DNA from: Minisyncoccota bacterium
GTDB lineage: Bacteria; Patescibacteriota; Minisyncoccia; Phycocordibacterales; UBA1006
Assembly (NCBI GenBank): GCA_937970115.1
Contig: CALBVO010000062.1
Coordinates: forward strand, 1-19,081
Length of the DNA: 19,081 nucleotides
Reading direction: 5' to 3'
This document shows, piece after piece, positions 7,194 to 14,557 of this stretch. The position numbers and the translations under genes are program-made. A model generated the notes under the pieces. The model had not been told where the DNA came from. It did not search any database and was given only the letters and a program-made list of their open reading frames with translations. The stretch's first letter is position 1, and each line of letters starts with the position of its first letter.

Positions 7194-8723
7194 TCAGTTG
7201 AACTGTGGTCGATATTGTAATGCCTCTAATATATGATCCGTTTGAATATCATTTGATTGTTCTAAATCAGCAATCGTTCGTGCCAATTTAATCACGCGGT
7301 GATAGGCACGTGGCGAGAGTTTCATTTTCTCGGCACTGATATTCAAAATATTTACCACCTCTGGCAATAATTCAATCGACTGAATATCACGTGATGATAA
7401 TTCGCTGTTTAATGCTGTAGTGCCGTTACGCGTATATTGTATCGTTCGGGCTGCCTCGACACGATTACGTATAGCTGTTGATTTTTCTGATTGGGTATCT
7501 GTTGTATTGGTTAAATGTTCATAATCAATATGTTCAACCGGTAACCAAATATCAATACGGTCGATGATGGGTCCTGATACTTTTTTCTTGTACCTGGCGA
7601 TATCATGGGCGCTGCAGATACAGGTTCCGTGTTCAGAACCATAGAATCCGCACGGACATGGATTCATCGCAGCAATCAAAATAAAATCGGCTGGAAATTG
7701 AATGGTTCCTTTAGCACGTGAGATGGTCACAATTCTATCCTCTAGTGGCTGACGTAAACTTTCTAGAACCTTTTTATCAAATTCCGGGAACTCGTCTAAA
7801 AACAATATTCCACGATGTGCGAGGGTTATTTCTCCTGGTCGCGGATTTGCACCACCACCAACAACCGCAACATAACTAGAGGTATGATGGGGTGTTCGCA
7901 GTGGTGGTTCATGCATGACGTCCAATGTAGCCAGGTTCCCTACAACACTATGAATTCCGGTTACCTCGAGAATATGTTCGCGTTGTAAGGGTGGCAAAAT
8001 TGACGAGAATGCACGCGCCAACATGGTTTTACCGGTTCCAGGAGGTCCGAACATACATACATTATGACCACCTGCCGCAGCGATTTCTAGTCCTCGTTTA
8101 GCGATGGATTGGCCACGGACGTCACTGAAATCCGTCATATAATGATGTTGTTTTTCGGTTAATGGTGTTGGGGGTTGAGGTGCGATCAGTTTTTTATTAT
8201 CACGATTATCGTCCAGATGTTGAATAATCTGTGCCAGATCACGCACTGGATAAATTGTGATACCATCGACCAATCCCGCCTCGTGAGCATTATCCACTGG
8301 TAAGAAAATCTCGTTAAATCCTGATTCCTGTGCCGCCTGTACAATGGGTAATACACCGTTCAATGGTTGTAATTTTCCATTCAATGATAATTCACCAATA
8401 AAAACACGTCCTGCGGTATCGAATTGAATCTCGTCCGCTGCCAGTAAATACCCCAATGCAATCGCCAGGTCATGATAGGCGCCTTCTTTTTTCAATTCGG
8501 CTGGAGACAATGATACGACTAATTTCTCGTTTTTTGATTTTGGGGATTGATAGCCTGAGTTTTTAATCGCTGACCCTACCCGGTCGCGTGCCTCGTCAAC
8601 CGATTTTGACGCCATACCAACAATCGAGAACGCATGCAGACCACGAGAAATATCCACCTCGACATTAACAATACGACCACGCAGATATTCAGGTTGAGCG
8701 GAAGAGACTTTGGCAAATTTCAT
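7194..8723 (-). CDS. comM: ComM/YifB family AAA+ ATPase (Mg-chelatase-like)
   Basis: Hexameric AAA+ ATPase; the characterised relative ComM promotes branch migration of incoming single-stranded DNA during natural transformation. The 509-aa length matches the family. Visible are the N-terminal ChlI/Lon-C-like domain (about 1-170), Walker A GPPGTGKT (226-233), Walker B ILFLDEF (306-312), the HHTSSYVAVVGGG family signature (279-291), a Cys cluster CPCGFYGSEHGTCIC (C356, C358, C368, C370) typical of YifB, sensor region IIDRIDIWLPV and a C-terminal helical lid ending in SPRAYHRVIKLARTIADLE. A TGC-TATACT promoter lies 9 nt before the ATG. It is convergent with the M23 peptidase gene. With UvrD and a Xer recombinase in the same window it fits DNA uptake or recombination, but no competence pilus gene is present here. 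Confidence 0.95.
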   Translation of the reverse strand: MKFAKVSSAQPEYLRGRIVNVEVDISRGLHAFSIVGMASKSVDEARDRVGSAIKNSGYQSPKSKNEKLVVSLSPAELKKEGAYHDLAIALGYLLAADEIQFDTAGRVFIGELSLNGKLQPLNGVLPIVQAAQESGFNEIFLPVDNAHEAGLVDGITIYPVRDLAQIIQHLDDNRDNKKLIAPQPPTPLTEKQHHYMTDFSDVRGQSIAKRGLEIAAAGGHNVCMFGPPGTGKTMLARAFSSILPPLQREHILEVTGIHSVVGNLATLDVMHEPPLRTPHHTSSYVAVVGGGANPRPGEITLAHRGILFLDEFPEFDKKVLESLRQPLEDRIVTISRAKGTIQFPADFILIAAMNPCPCGFYGSEHGTCICSAHDIARYKKKVSGPIIDRIDIWLPVEHIDYEHLTNTTDTQSEKSTAIRNRVEAARTIQYTRNGTTALNSELSSRDIQSIELLPEVVNILNISAEKMKLSPRAYHRVIKLARTIADLEQSNDIQTDHILEALQYRPQFN

Positions 8724-8732
8724 AATAGATTC

Positions 8733-8741
8733 AGTATAGCA
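8733..8741 (-). promoter_or_regulatory. comM/yifB promoter (extended -10)
   Basis: TGC-TATACT on the minus strand (hexamer 8733-8738) lies 9 nt upstream of the ATG. Predicted leader is about 1-3 nt. The -35 position is a poor match (TTCTAT). Confidence 0.6.
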
Positions 8742-8774
8742 AATGAAGTGGTTATATAGAATTAAATATTTTTA

Positions 8775-8798
8775 CCTGGCCGTTTGGGATTCGAACTT
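8775..8798 (-). pseudogene. tRNA 3'-end remnant (T-arm like fragment)
   Basis: On the minus strand the block reads AAGTTCGAATCCC followed 6 nt later by CCA. GTTCGAATCCC is the classic T-loop/B-box sequence. Only 9 nt, not the usual 13, separate TTCGAAT from CCA; the T-stem pairs poorly and no 5' half of a tRNA can be found upstream. It is therefore not a functional tRNA. It may be a decayed gene, or a tRNA-end segment left by integration or excision. Confidence 0.35.
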
Positions 8799-8838
8799 AT
8801 GTGATTTATTTGGAAAAGTTGGAAATTTTTACAAAAAT

Positions 8839-8861
8839 AAAAACCTATACTAAGGTTTTTT
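8839..8861 (-). terminator. Weak hairpin with T-run
   Basis: AAAAACC (8839-8845) and GGTTTTT (8854-8860) form a 7-bp AT-rich stem with an 8-nt loop and T-rich flanks on both strands. It is a marginal terminator and redundant with the stronger hairpin at 8944-8993. Confidence 0.35.
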
Positions 8862-8943
8862 AATTCTTCTAAAATAGAATGAAATACCAGAGGGCAAATA
8901 TTTTCCATAATATTTCAAAATAAAATGAAGATCGCGGAAGCAA

Positions 8944-8993
8944 GAAAAAAGAACGCGAGGCGTATCTAGTTATACGGCGAGCGTTCTTTTTTC
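8944..8993 (-). terminator. Long hairpin terminator of the DksA-like gene, tandem G-A mismatch type
   Basis: GAAAAAAGAACGC (8944-8956) pairs with GCGTTCTTTTTTC (8981-8993). Inside are G57/A80 and A58/G79 (last two digits of 89xx) oppositions, one G-C pair, a G/G mismatch, a 5-bp stem CGTAT/ATACG and a 6-nt loop. It lies 38 nt after the stop of the DksA-like gene. The CGC-GA-G / C-GA-GCG block is identical to the one in the uvrD terminator at 125-184. Confidence 0.75.
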
Positions 8994-9031
8994 GTAGCTG
9001 ACAAAGATATTCGTTTATTTTGAGATATTAT

Positions 9032-9382
9032 CTATTTTGCGTGTTCAACAGTAGTCGTCGATGATGGATTCGCCATCAATCGTGCCTCGGGGATTGGTTC
9101 GCCTGACACCTCGCAGGTTCCATAGGTTCCTGCATCGATTGCCGACAATGCCCGGTTCACTTGGGCATATTGTTTTTCAAGAACATTCAATCGTGCGATT
9201 TTTTCCTCGAAATCCTCGGTGGCGTCTGCGTTGTCAATTGGGTCTGCATGGGTTCCGTCACCTTCGTCTGGACGGACGCTCCATCCACCATTATCGTCTC
9301 GCACCCCTAGTGCATCGAGATCGTTTTCTAGTGTTGATTTTTCTTCTAGCAATTTTGCCTTTTGTTCATCGATATTAATCAT
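9032..9382 (-). CDS. DksA/TraR-like RNA polymerase-binding protein with degenerate zinc finger
   Basis: A 116-aa member of the DksA/TraR superfamily, whose characterised members insert a coiled coil into the RNA polymerase secondary channel. N-terminal helix 1-28, an acidic loop (RPDEGDGTHADPIDNADATE, about 37-56), a second helix (57-85), then the zinc-finger region AIDAGTYGTCEVSGEPIPEARLMANP. The canonical C-x2-C...C-x2-C is reduced to a single Cys: the second position is Ser in CEVSG, and the distal pair is absent. Zn binding is thus unlikely, while the YG.C....PI....L.A.P skeleton is intact. A TGA-TATACT -10 ends 6 nt before the ATG. A more divergent relative is encoded at 15255-15611. Confidence 0.85.
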   Translation of the reverse strand: MINIDEQKAKLLEEKSTLENDLDALGVRDDNGGWSVRPDEGDGTHADPIDNADATEDFEEKIARLNVLEKQYAQVNRALSAIDAGTYGTCEVSGEPIPEARLMANPSSTTTVEHAK

Positions 9383-9388
9383 AGCGTC

Positions 9389-9397
9389 AGTATATCA
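9389..9397 (-). promoter_or_regulatory. Promoter of the DksA-like gene (leaderless geometry)
   Basis: TGA-TATACT on the minus strand (hexamer 9389-9394) ends 6 nt before the ATG. The T-run of the preceding terminator directly abuts the TG extension, and the terminator stem occupies the -35 zone, which has no recognisable -35 sequence. Confidence 0.65.
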
Positions 9398-9423
9398 AAA
9401 AACTACCGAAACGGTAGTTTTTT
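9397..9423 (-). terminator. Terminator downstream of the 1136-aa gene
   Basis: Perfect 12-bp arms AAAAAACTACCG (9397-9408) and CGGTAGTTTTTT (9412-9423) with a 3-nt AAA loop and T-runs on both strands. It lies 133 bp after the 1136-aa stop codon and immediately before the promoter of the DksA-like gene. Confidence 0.85.
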
Positions 9424-9556
9424 CAACAGATATAAACTCTTGAGTATTAAAAACGGTATAGGTTTCTAATCGGCAAGCAGTTTTTCTTTGATCTATAGTC
9501 ATCTACAGCGATAAGAAAAGTTTTGAAGTCAACAACCAAATCCGTTTTTTAAACGT

Positions 9557-12500
9557 TTACTCAAAAATATCCAGTAACGCACGCCGGCGAACGACTTCAT
9601 CAATGACAATCTGATCCCGTGCAATCAATATTGTTTCCTCATCAAGGAAAGTATACATCAATACAATATCACCTTCACTCAAGCTATCTGCGTCTGCAAT
9701 ATTTACAAAATTAGTGACTCCTGGACCAAAGGTGCCTTCCAAGGCTCCTTTCCCAATTAAAACTCCTTGGGGATTCAAACTGAATCCAGAACCAATATAT
9801 CCTTTTGTTCGGCTTAAAGAATCTAATGTTGCTAATGTTTCGTATGAAACATTACATTCGGTATCATTTGCGGCCTGAAGGCCTTCGTCTTGCTGGAAGG
9901 TTTGTACTGCTCGACAAGTTTCTTCATCAAAGAGCCCATTAATAACAGAGATTTGATATCCTTCGGCATAAAGAATAATTTGTAGATCTTGAACTGAAGT
10001 ATTATAAGATCCTAATTGAAGATTATCGTCAGTTTCTAAAAAGTAATCAGCAATGATTGCAGCATCAGATCCCGTTGTAATGTTTGTTACAATAATACTT
10101 TGACGATTATCTAAAATATTTGCGATCCACTGGAGTGTAACTGGGTCAAATACTCCTGTTACCTCTAATCCATTTGCACTCTGAAATTGAGCGATAGAAT
10201 CCTGCGTCACAATGTCAAGACGTCCGGAAATTGATAGAGGATCCATCAAACCTAGTTGAACTAATGTTTGTTGCAAGGGTTCAACCGTTGGAGATGATTG
10301 ACCTGCATAAATTGGTGAATTTACATCAATCATATCTGAAGTAACCCATTGCAAATCATTACCAATATTAAAACTACATTTAATAATTTGGATAATATTT
10401 AATAACTGACCATAGGGATTTAATTGACCATTTGGGCCTGTTTGAGGAAGTTCTAAATAGGGGTCAATATCACTTAGAATAAGGTCTAATTGACGTACAA
10501 CTTCGAGGGCTTCGTTTATTCCTGGAACATTTGTAGGTCCACCGTAGGCAACATTAACCAAGAAATCAGCAATAGAATTTAAATTCTGAACATCACCAGA
10601 AGATAGACCAAGGGCTGAGCTAATACCTGCCACCACCCTCAACCCGAGCGAAGCCTGAATGAGACGTTCTTGTAGTTCTCCATTATTAGTAATTTCTCGA
10701 CATTGACTGGTGTCGATAGATTGCTCTGCCCATACTGATTGGTCACCGGAAATCGGATTTGTTGTTACACCTTCAAGTGGTTGAATACAAATTTTCTTTT
10801 CTGGTGAACTAACAGGGATAATTTCACCACTTGATCCGATACACACGAGCTCTTGCCGTTCTAAGGGTGAGGTACATGATACTCCGGGTCCCGCGTTTTG
10901 GGTAAGCTGACCTGTTTCATCATCGAAACATAAGGTAGCACTATTAACATTTTGCAGGCGCATAAGATCCGTAAATTGAAGGCATGATTTTAGCCCTGTA
11001 TCGTTGGATGCCTTATAACGAGAATCAGTTTCATGATATACATAACCACCATCAACATCAGGTCGACAATTATAACCAGGAGGTCGTGGTGATGTTGGGT
11101 CTGTAATTGGTGTCACCGGCGTATCTCCAACAAAACACCTATAGGCGTAACATTGATAAGACTCAAAACAAAATGCTCCTGGATTGGTATTAGGAATAAT
11201 ATTACCCTCATCATCCAAGGTGTCTTGGATTCGAACTCCGGTCGCTGGATTAAAACAAACAGGGACTGTTCGGGTAATAGTGGTCCCAAGATTTTGACCA
11301 GAACCAATGGTATCAATACAATAATACCCCTGACGACCTTGAAAAGAAGAATCAAATGTTTGACCAGGAAATTCATTGTTATAACAGATTGTATTCTCAC
11401 CGTTATTTTTCGTCGGATCAAGAGTATCTCCGGCATTAATCGCATCATTTGTACGAAGATTTCCGAATGTGAAATTAGTTACCGGCGATGTATTGGTAAC
11501 TTGTGCAAATACGGGTTTCTGTAACAAATTGGCAAACAAAGACATTGTTGTATTTAAAACATTCAAACCTTCACCATCAATAGGCTCTAATGTCTCTGGA
11601 ACTTCTTGATTCTGTTCATTATTTCCACGAAGAATATCGAGAATCCCTCGTCGATCAACTTCACGCGGCAAGAAACGTGCAACACGAACATTTTTATTTT
11701 TAATTAAATCATCTTCAAATCCTGGTTTTAATAATGACCGATCAGTTCCTTCCGGTGGTAAGTCTAAATAAGTAGCCAAATCATCAATCATCGTTGGTTC
11801 CCATTCTAATAAACCATCCAGGGCTCGATCATATGATAGTGCCTTTAAAATAATAAAAGGATAATTTTTATCAGTCGAGTAAACTCCGTGAGTAAACTCG
11901 TTTTCGATATTATCGTATAAAATAATTGGTGTATCATTATTCGTCTTATCAAAAATATCTTTAACTCCTAAACGTCGTACATTACCAATTTGATCTTTTT
12001 GTACATAATAAATTTGATTAATCGTATCTTCAGGAATATCCATTTCAATAACGTCACGAATGGCTTGTTTAATACGTGTTGGTTCTAATCCTGTTACGTT
12101 GATTCCTGTATCTTGATTTGATCGCACTAATGAAGTAACGCGTGCCTGACTGATGAATTCAACTTCCTCTTTAACGGAAAAAATTAATGAAAGAATTCCT
12201 ATTGAGCTAATAAACAAAACAATAGCTCCTATAATAAATGCAATATTTTTACGAGATCGTGGTGAAAGGATTTTTGCTTCTTTTTCTTCGAATCGTGATT
12301 TCCTAATCAACTCTGACATTGTTCCTGGTTTATTGGCATTCATAGCCTGAGATAAATCAGAATAATAAGTTTGACCAATTCCTGTACTGGCTGATATTGA
12401 ACTCTTGGAATTCTCATCTGTTTCCTGTGAAAGATCTGATTGAATATCTTTTTGCAAAGAAGCTATGAGTGTTTCATGATTATCTTTGGTGATATCTGAC

Positions 12501-12967
12501 ATTGGTGAATCGATTTCATTATCCATCAAGGTATTGGTTTCATGAACATTGAGACCTGGTAACGATACAGGGTTATCTTTTGGGGTAATAGGTAGGTCAT
12601 CACTCATGTTTATATCTAATTTTTGAGGAGACACCTGTGAGTTATTTGGGGTCGTTTTTTGATCATGTACCTCTAGGTTAATCACATCATTACTACGTGT
12701 TGTTGAAATATTTTGATCTGGATCTATAGCATCAGTATCTAAACCAGCCAAAGCAGCTTGGATTTCATTCTTCAAATCATTAACGGCTGATTCTGGAGCA
12801 ATAGAATCTAAGGTAGATGTATGATTTGCGGCTCTATTACTGAGTGAAATAAGTTCATCAGATAGAGTTGTTTTATTATCAGATACAACAGGGTTCTGTA
12901 CCTGCGCATGAGAGGTGCTCGTGAGGTCACCCCGTTGTAGATTCTTGTTATCATCAGAATTATTCAT
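9557..12967 (-). CDS. Membrane-anchored peptidoglycan-binding protein, 1136 aa
   Basis: Large envelope protein. Residues 1-235 are disordered and Ser/Asp/Asn-rich and would be cytoplasmic. One membrane segment follows (about 241-264, KNIAFIIGAIVLFISSIGIL, preceded by SPRSRK). The extracytoplasmic part holds a domain with FIILKALSYDRALDGLLEWEP (371-391), recalled as frequent in Patescibacteria secreted proteins. A Cys-rich region (528-756) with repeated Cys pairs comes next, then two peptidoglycan-binding-1-like modules (about 893-951, PLQQTLVQLGL...FQSANGLEVTGVFD; about 991-1050, VQDLQIILYAEGY...FQQDEGL). The C-terminal tail is VLMYTFLDEETILI. A motif near 436-446 (EVDRRGILDIL) recurs at the C-terminus (EVVRRRALLDIF). 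Probably tethers or organises the cell wall or surface. The start is supported by TTGTTT / 17 nt / TACAAT ending 8 nt before the ATG. No enzymatic domain recognised. Confidence 0.85.
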   Translation of the reverse strand: MNNSDDNKNLQRGDLTSTSHAQVQNPVVSDNKTTLSDELISLSNRAANHTSTLDSIAPESAVNDLKNEIQAALAGLDTDAIDPDQNISTTRSNDVINLEVHDQKTTPNNSQVSPQKLDINMSDDLPITPKDNPVSLPGLNVHETNTLMDNEIDSPMSDITKDNHETLIASLQKDIQSDLSQETDENSKSSISASTGIGQTYYSDLSQAMNANKPGTMSELIRKSRFEEKEAKILSPRSRKNIAFIIGAIVLFISSIGILSLIFSVKEEVEFISQARVTSLVRSNQDTGINVTGLEPTRIKQAIRDVIEMDIPEDTINQIYYVQKDQIGNVRRLGVKDIFDKTNNDTPIILYDNIENEFTHGVYSTDKNYPFIILKALSYDRALDGLLEWEPTMIDDLATYLDLPPEGTDRSLLKPGFEDDLIKNKNVRVARFLPREVDRRGILDILRGNNEQNQEVPETLEPIDGEGLNVLNTTMSLFANLLQKPVFAQVTNTSPVTNFTFGNLRTNDAINAGDTLDPTKNNGENTICYNNEFPGQTFDSSFQGRQGYYCIDTIGSGQNLGTTITRTVPVCFNPATGVRIQDTLDDEGNIIPNTNPGAFCFESYQCYAYRCFVGDTPVTPITDPTSPRPPGYNCRPDVDGGYVYHETDSRYKASNDTGLKSCLQFTDLMRLQNVNSATLCFDDETGQLTQNAGPGVSCTSPLERQELVCIGSSGEIIPVSSPEKKICIQPLEGVTTNPISGDQSVWAEQSIDTSQCREITNNGELQERLIQASLGLRVVAGISSALGLSSGDVQNLNSIADFLVNVAYGGPTNVPGINEALEVVRQLDLILSDIDPYLELPQTGPNGQLNPYGQLLNIIQIIKCSFNIGNDLQWVTSDMIDVNSPIYAGQSSPTVEPLQQTLVQLGLMDPLSISGRLDIVTQDSIAQFQSANGLEVTGVFDPVTLQWIANILDNRQSIIVTNITTGSDAAIIADYFLETDDNLQLGSYNTSVQDLQIILYAEGYQISVINGLFDEETCRAVQTFQQDEGLQAANDTECNVSYETLATLDSLSRTKGYIGSGFSLNPQGVLIGKGALEGTFGPGVTNFVNIADADSLSEGDIVLMYTFLDEETILIARDQIVIDEVVRRRALLDIFE

Positions 12968-12975
12968 ATATTAGT

Positions 12976-13004
12976 ATTGTATCTCAGGGTTAGATGAAAA
13001 ACAA
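12976..13004 (-). promoter_or_regulatory. Promoter of the 1136-aa gene
   Basis: On the minus strand TTGTTT (12999-13004), a 17-nt spacer and TACAAT (12976-12981), ending 8 nt before the ATG. There is no TG extension here; the better -35 may compensate. Confidence 0.6.
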
Positions 13005-13036
13005 TTTTAATATCTGTGAAAAAATAAAACCAGACC

Positions 13037-13070
13037 AAAAAAATAAACACCCAAAGGTGCTTATTTTTTT
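13037..13070 (-). terminator. rpsO terminator overlapping its stop codon
   Basis: AAAAAAATAA-CACC pairs with GGTG-TTATTTTTTT (13037-13046/13061-13070 outer, CACC/GGTG inner; one A/C opposition between). The right arm contains the rpsO stop (13061-13063) and last Lys codons. A T-run follows on the minus strand. Confidence 0.75.
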
Positions 13071-13327
13071 AATCCTAATTTCTGAATGAGACCTTGGTAT
13101 AATTCAAAGTTAGCATTCTTGAAATTTCGAAGTAATTTACGTCGTGTATCAACCATCTTGATTAATCCTCGACGTGAATGAATATCTTTTTTGTGGACCT
13201 TGAGGTGTTCCGTCAATTCTGCAATTCGTTCAGACAAAAGTGCAATTTGCACTTGTGGAGAACCGGTGTCAGAATCGTGCGTTTTTACACCCGCGATAAC
13301 GTCCTGTTTCTTCTTTGTTGTTAACAT
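13061..13327 (-). CDS. rpsO: Small ribosomal subunit protein uS15
   Basis: An 88-aa primary 16S rRNA-binding protein of the 30S platform, and full length for the family (88-89 aa). Diagnostic stretches: DTGSPQVQIALLSERI (20-35), LTEHLKVHKKDIHSRRGL (38-55) and the C-terminal RRKLL helix. It lies upstream of the 1136-aa gene on the same strand but is separated from it by its own terminator. Its promoter (TTGCAA / 16 nt / TGG-TATTGT) ends 9 nt before the ATG. The AGAGG just before the ATG would fall in the short leader or be only partly transcribed. In E. coli S15 represses its own mRNA via leader structure; a leader this short would not allow that mechanism. Confidence 0.98.
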   Translation of the reverse strand: MLTTKKKQDVIAGVKTHDSDTGSPQVQIALLSERIAELTEHLKVHKKDIHSRRGLIKMVDTRRKLLRNFKNANFELYQGLIQKLGLKK

Positions 13328-13336
13328 AACCTCTGA

Positions 13337-13364
13337 ACAATACCATAGGTTGATTTTTTTGCAA
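13337..13364 (-). promoter_or_regulatory. rpsO promoter
   Basis: Minus strand: TTGCAA (13359-13364), 16-nt spacer ending in TGG, then TATTGT (13337-13342), ending 9 nt before the ATG. Confidence 0.55.
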
Positions 13365-13367
13365 ACT

Positions 13368-13398
13368 AAAACCGTTTACCATATCAGATAAACGGTTT
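13368..13398. repeat. Perfect inverted repeat between rpsO and the recombinase gene
   Basis: AAACCGTTTA and TAAACGGTTT are exact reverse complements (10 bp) around a 10-nt AT-rich centre. Unlike the terminators in this window it has no long T-run on either side. It sits upstream of both divergent promoters (rpsO -35 at 13359-13364; recombinase -10 at 13464-13469), so it could be an operator or a weak terminator. Confidence 0.55.
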
Positions 13399-13460
13399 GG
13401 TATTCTGAACCACTTTAATAAATTAAAATATAAAAACTATAACGTCGGAAAATAATTTCC

Positions 13461-13469
13461 TGGTATAAT
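13461..13469 (+). promoter_or_regulatory. Recombinase promoter (extended -10, leaderless geometry)
   Basis: TGG-TATAAT (hexamer 13464-13469) ends exactly 6 nt before the GTG start at 13476. There is no recognisable -35. This is the clearest leaderless arrangement in the window and decides the GTG start. Confidence 0.7.
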
Positions 13470-13475
13470 ACATGT

Positions 13476-14393
13476 GTGAATATCAACGAAGCCCTACAAC
13501 GATTCCTCGAATACCAAGAAATAGAAAAAGGACGGTCATTAAAAACCGTCCGTAATTATAATCAATATGTTTCAAAATATATTGAATTTTCTGGTATCAA
13601 AAATACTTCTGATATTAATGCCGAAAATATTCGTCAATTTCGCCTGCACCTCAACCGACAACCAGGAATGAAAATGAAAGGTCAATCAGGTGGAACGATG
13701 AAAAAACAAACACAGAACTATTATCTGATCGCACTGCGTATGTTTTTAAAATGGTGCATGAAACAAAACCTCAAGGTCTATTCACCAGATCATATAGAGC
13801 TCGCCAAAACTGAAGCACGTCACATAGATCATTTGGATATTGATGAGCTGAAACGTATGCTCGATGTTGCGAAAAAACATCCTCGAAATTATGCCATTAT
13901 GCATATGTTATTTTCAACAGGATTACGTGTGTCTGAGCTTACCTCACTAAACCGTGATGTTGATTTGTCTAAAGAAGAAATGTCTATTCGTGGTAAAGGA
14001 GACAAAATTCGAATTGTCTTTTTAAGTCCAAATGCACGAACGTCTGTCCGTGAGTATCTGAATAACCGAACCGATATGGACGAAGCCTTGTTTATTCAAG
14101 AAGGGCCACGTGTCGTGAAACTAGAAGATCAAAATGTTTCATTGCGTCTGACACCACGTTCTGTGGAGCGTCTAGTGAAACAAATTGCAATCGAGGCAGG
14201 AATTGCTAAAAAGGTGACACCGCATACGATTAGACATTCCTTTGCAACAGATTTACTGAGAAACGGTGCAGATATTCGTAGTGTCCAAATCATGCTAGGG
14301 CACAGCAATATCGCCACAACGCAGATATATACGCATATTACCGATAAACAATTACGCGAAGTACACAAAAAGTTTCACGACAGTGATATCTAG
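13476..14393 (+). CDS. xerD: XerC/XerD-type tyrosine recombinase
   Basis: Site-specific recombinase that in its best-known relatives resolves chromosome dimers at dif. The 305-aa product has an N-terminal SAM-like core-binding domain (about 1-105) and a C-terminal catalytic domain. The catalytic set is complete: R151 (STGLRVSEL), K174 (RGKGDK), H250 and R253 (HTIRHSFAT), H276 (LGHSNIATTQIYTH) and nucleophile Y285. Length and spacing match XerC/D rather than phage integrases. The GTG start is fixed by the -10 six bases upstream. It is followed by its own terminator. It cannot be told by eye whether it is XerC, XerD or a stand-alone Xer; no dif-like site was found in the window, and no mobile-element cargo surrounds it, so a housekeeping role is favoured. 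Confidence 0.92.
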   Translation: MNINEALQRFLEYQEIEKGRSLKTVRNYNQYVSKYIEFSGIKNTSDINAENIRQFRLHLNRQPGMKMKGQSGGTMKKQTQNYYLIALRMFLKWCMKQNLKVYSPDHIELAKTEARHIDHLDIDELKRMLDVAKKHPRNYAIMHMLFSTGLRVSELTSLNRDVDLSKEEMSIRGKGDKIRIVFLSPNARTSVREYLNNRTDMDEALFIQEGPRVVKLEDQNVSLRLTPRSVERLVKQIAIEAGIAKKVTPHTIRHSFATDLLRNGADIRSVQIMLGHSNIATTQIYTHITDKQLREVHKKFHDSDI

Positions 14394-14441
14394 ATGAAAC
14401 CGATTTACTCTGCATCCTCAATAATTCTCTAAAAATACAGT

Positions 14442-14474
14442 AAAAGACACAAAACAAATTATTTTGTGTCTTTT
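14442..14474. terminator. Terminator of the recombinase gene
   Basis: Perfect 13-bp arms AAAAGACACAAAA (14442-14454) and TTTTGTGTCTTTT (14462-14474) with a 7-nt loop, followed by a T. It lies 48 nt after the stop codon. Confidence 0.85.
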
Positions 14475-14519
14475 TAATGTTTTATATAAAATTTCTTGTT
14501 ATTAAATATAATTAATAAA

Positions 14520-14547
14520 CTGACACAAATTATTTTATTGCTATACT
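14520..14547 (+). promoter_or_regulatory. Methyltransferase promoter
   Basis: CTGACA (14520-14525), 16-nt spacer ending in TGC, and TATACT (14542-14547). The ATG follows after 10 nt, so the leader would be about 3 nt. Confidence 0.65.
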
Positions 14548-14557
14548 AGATATAGCT

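Larger units (their letters stand above)
8724..9031. other. 308-bp non-coding stretch between yifB and the DksA-like gene
   Basis: No coding frame is convincing. It contains the yifB promoter, a tRNA 3'-end-like fragment (8775-8798), a weak AAAAACC...GGTTTTT hairpin (8839-8860) and the large tandem-GA hairpin (8944-8993). This makes it the densest patch of structured non-coding DNA in the window. Confidence 0.6.

Noticed and set aside
7194..7196. Recoded UGA (glycine code of some Patescibacteria)
   Set aside because: ComM ends at UGA at the expected family length, and no other gene needs UGA read-through, so the standard bacterial code is assumed.
8775..8850. Functional tRNA gene on the minus strand
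   Set aside because: No acceptor 5' strand, D-arm or anticodon arm can be found, and the T-loop to CCA spacing is four bases short.
11153..11524. Long plus-strand open frame opposite the 1136-aa gene, and similar antisense frames elsewhere
   Set aside because: Lies wholly inside a well-supported gene, has no promoter of the local type and gives a low-complexity product; treated as a shadow frame.
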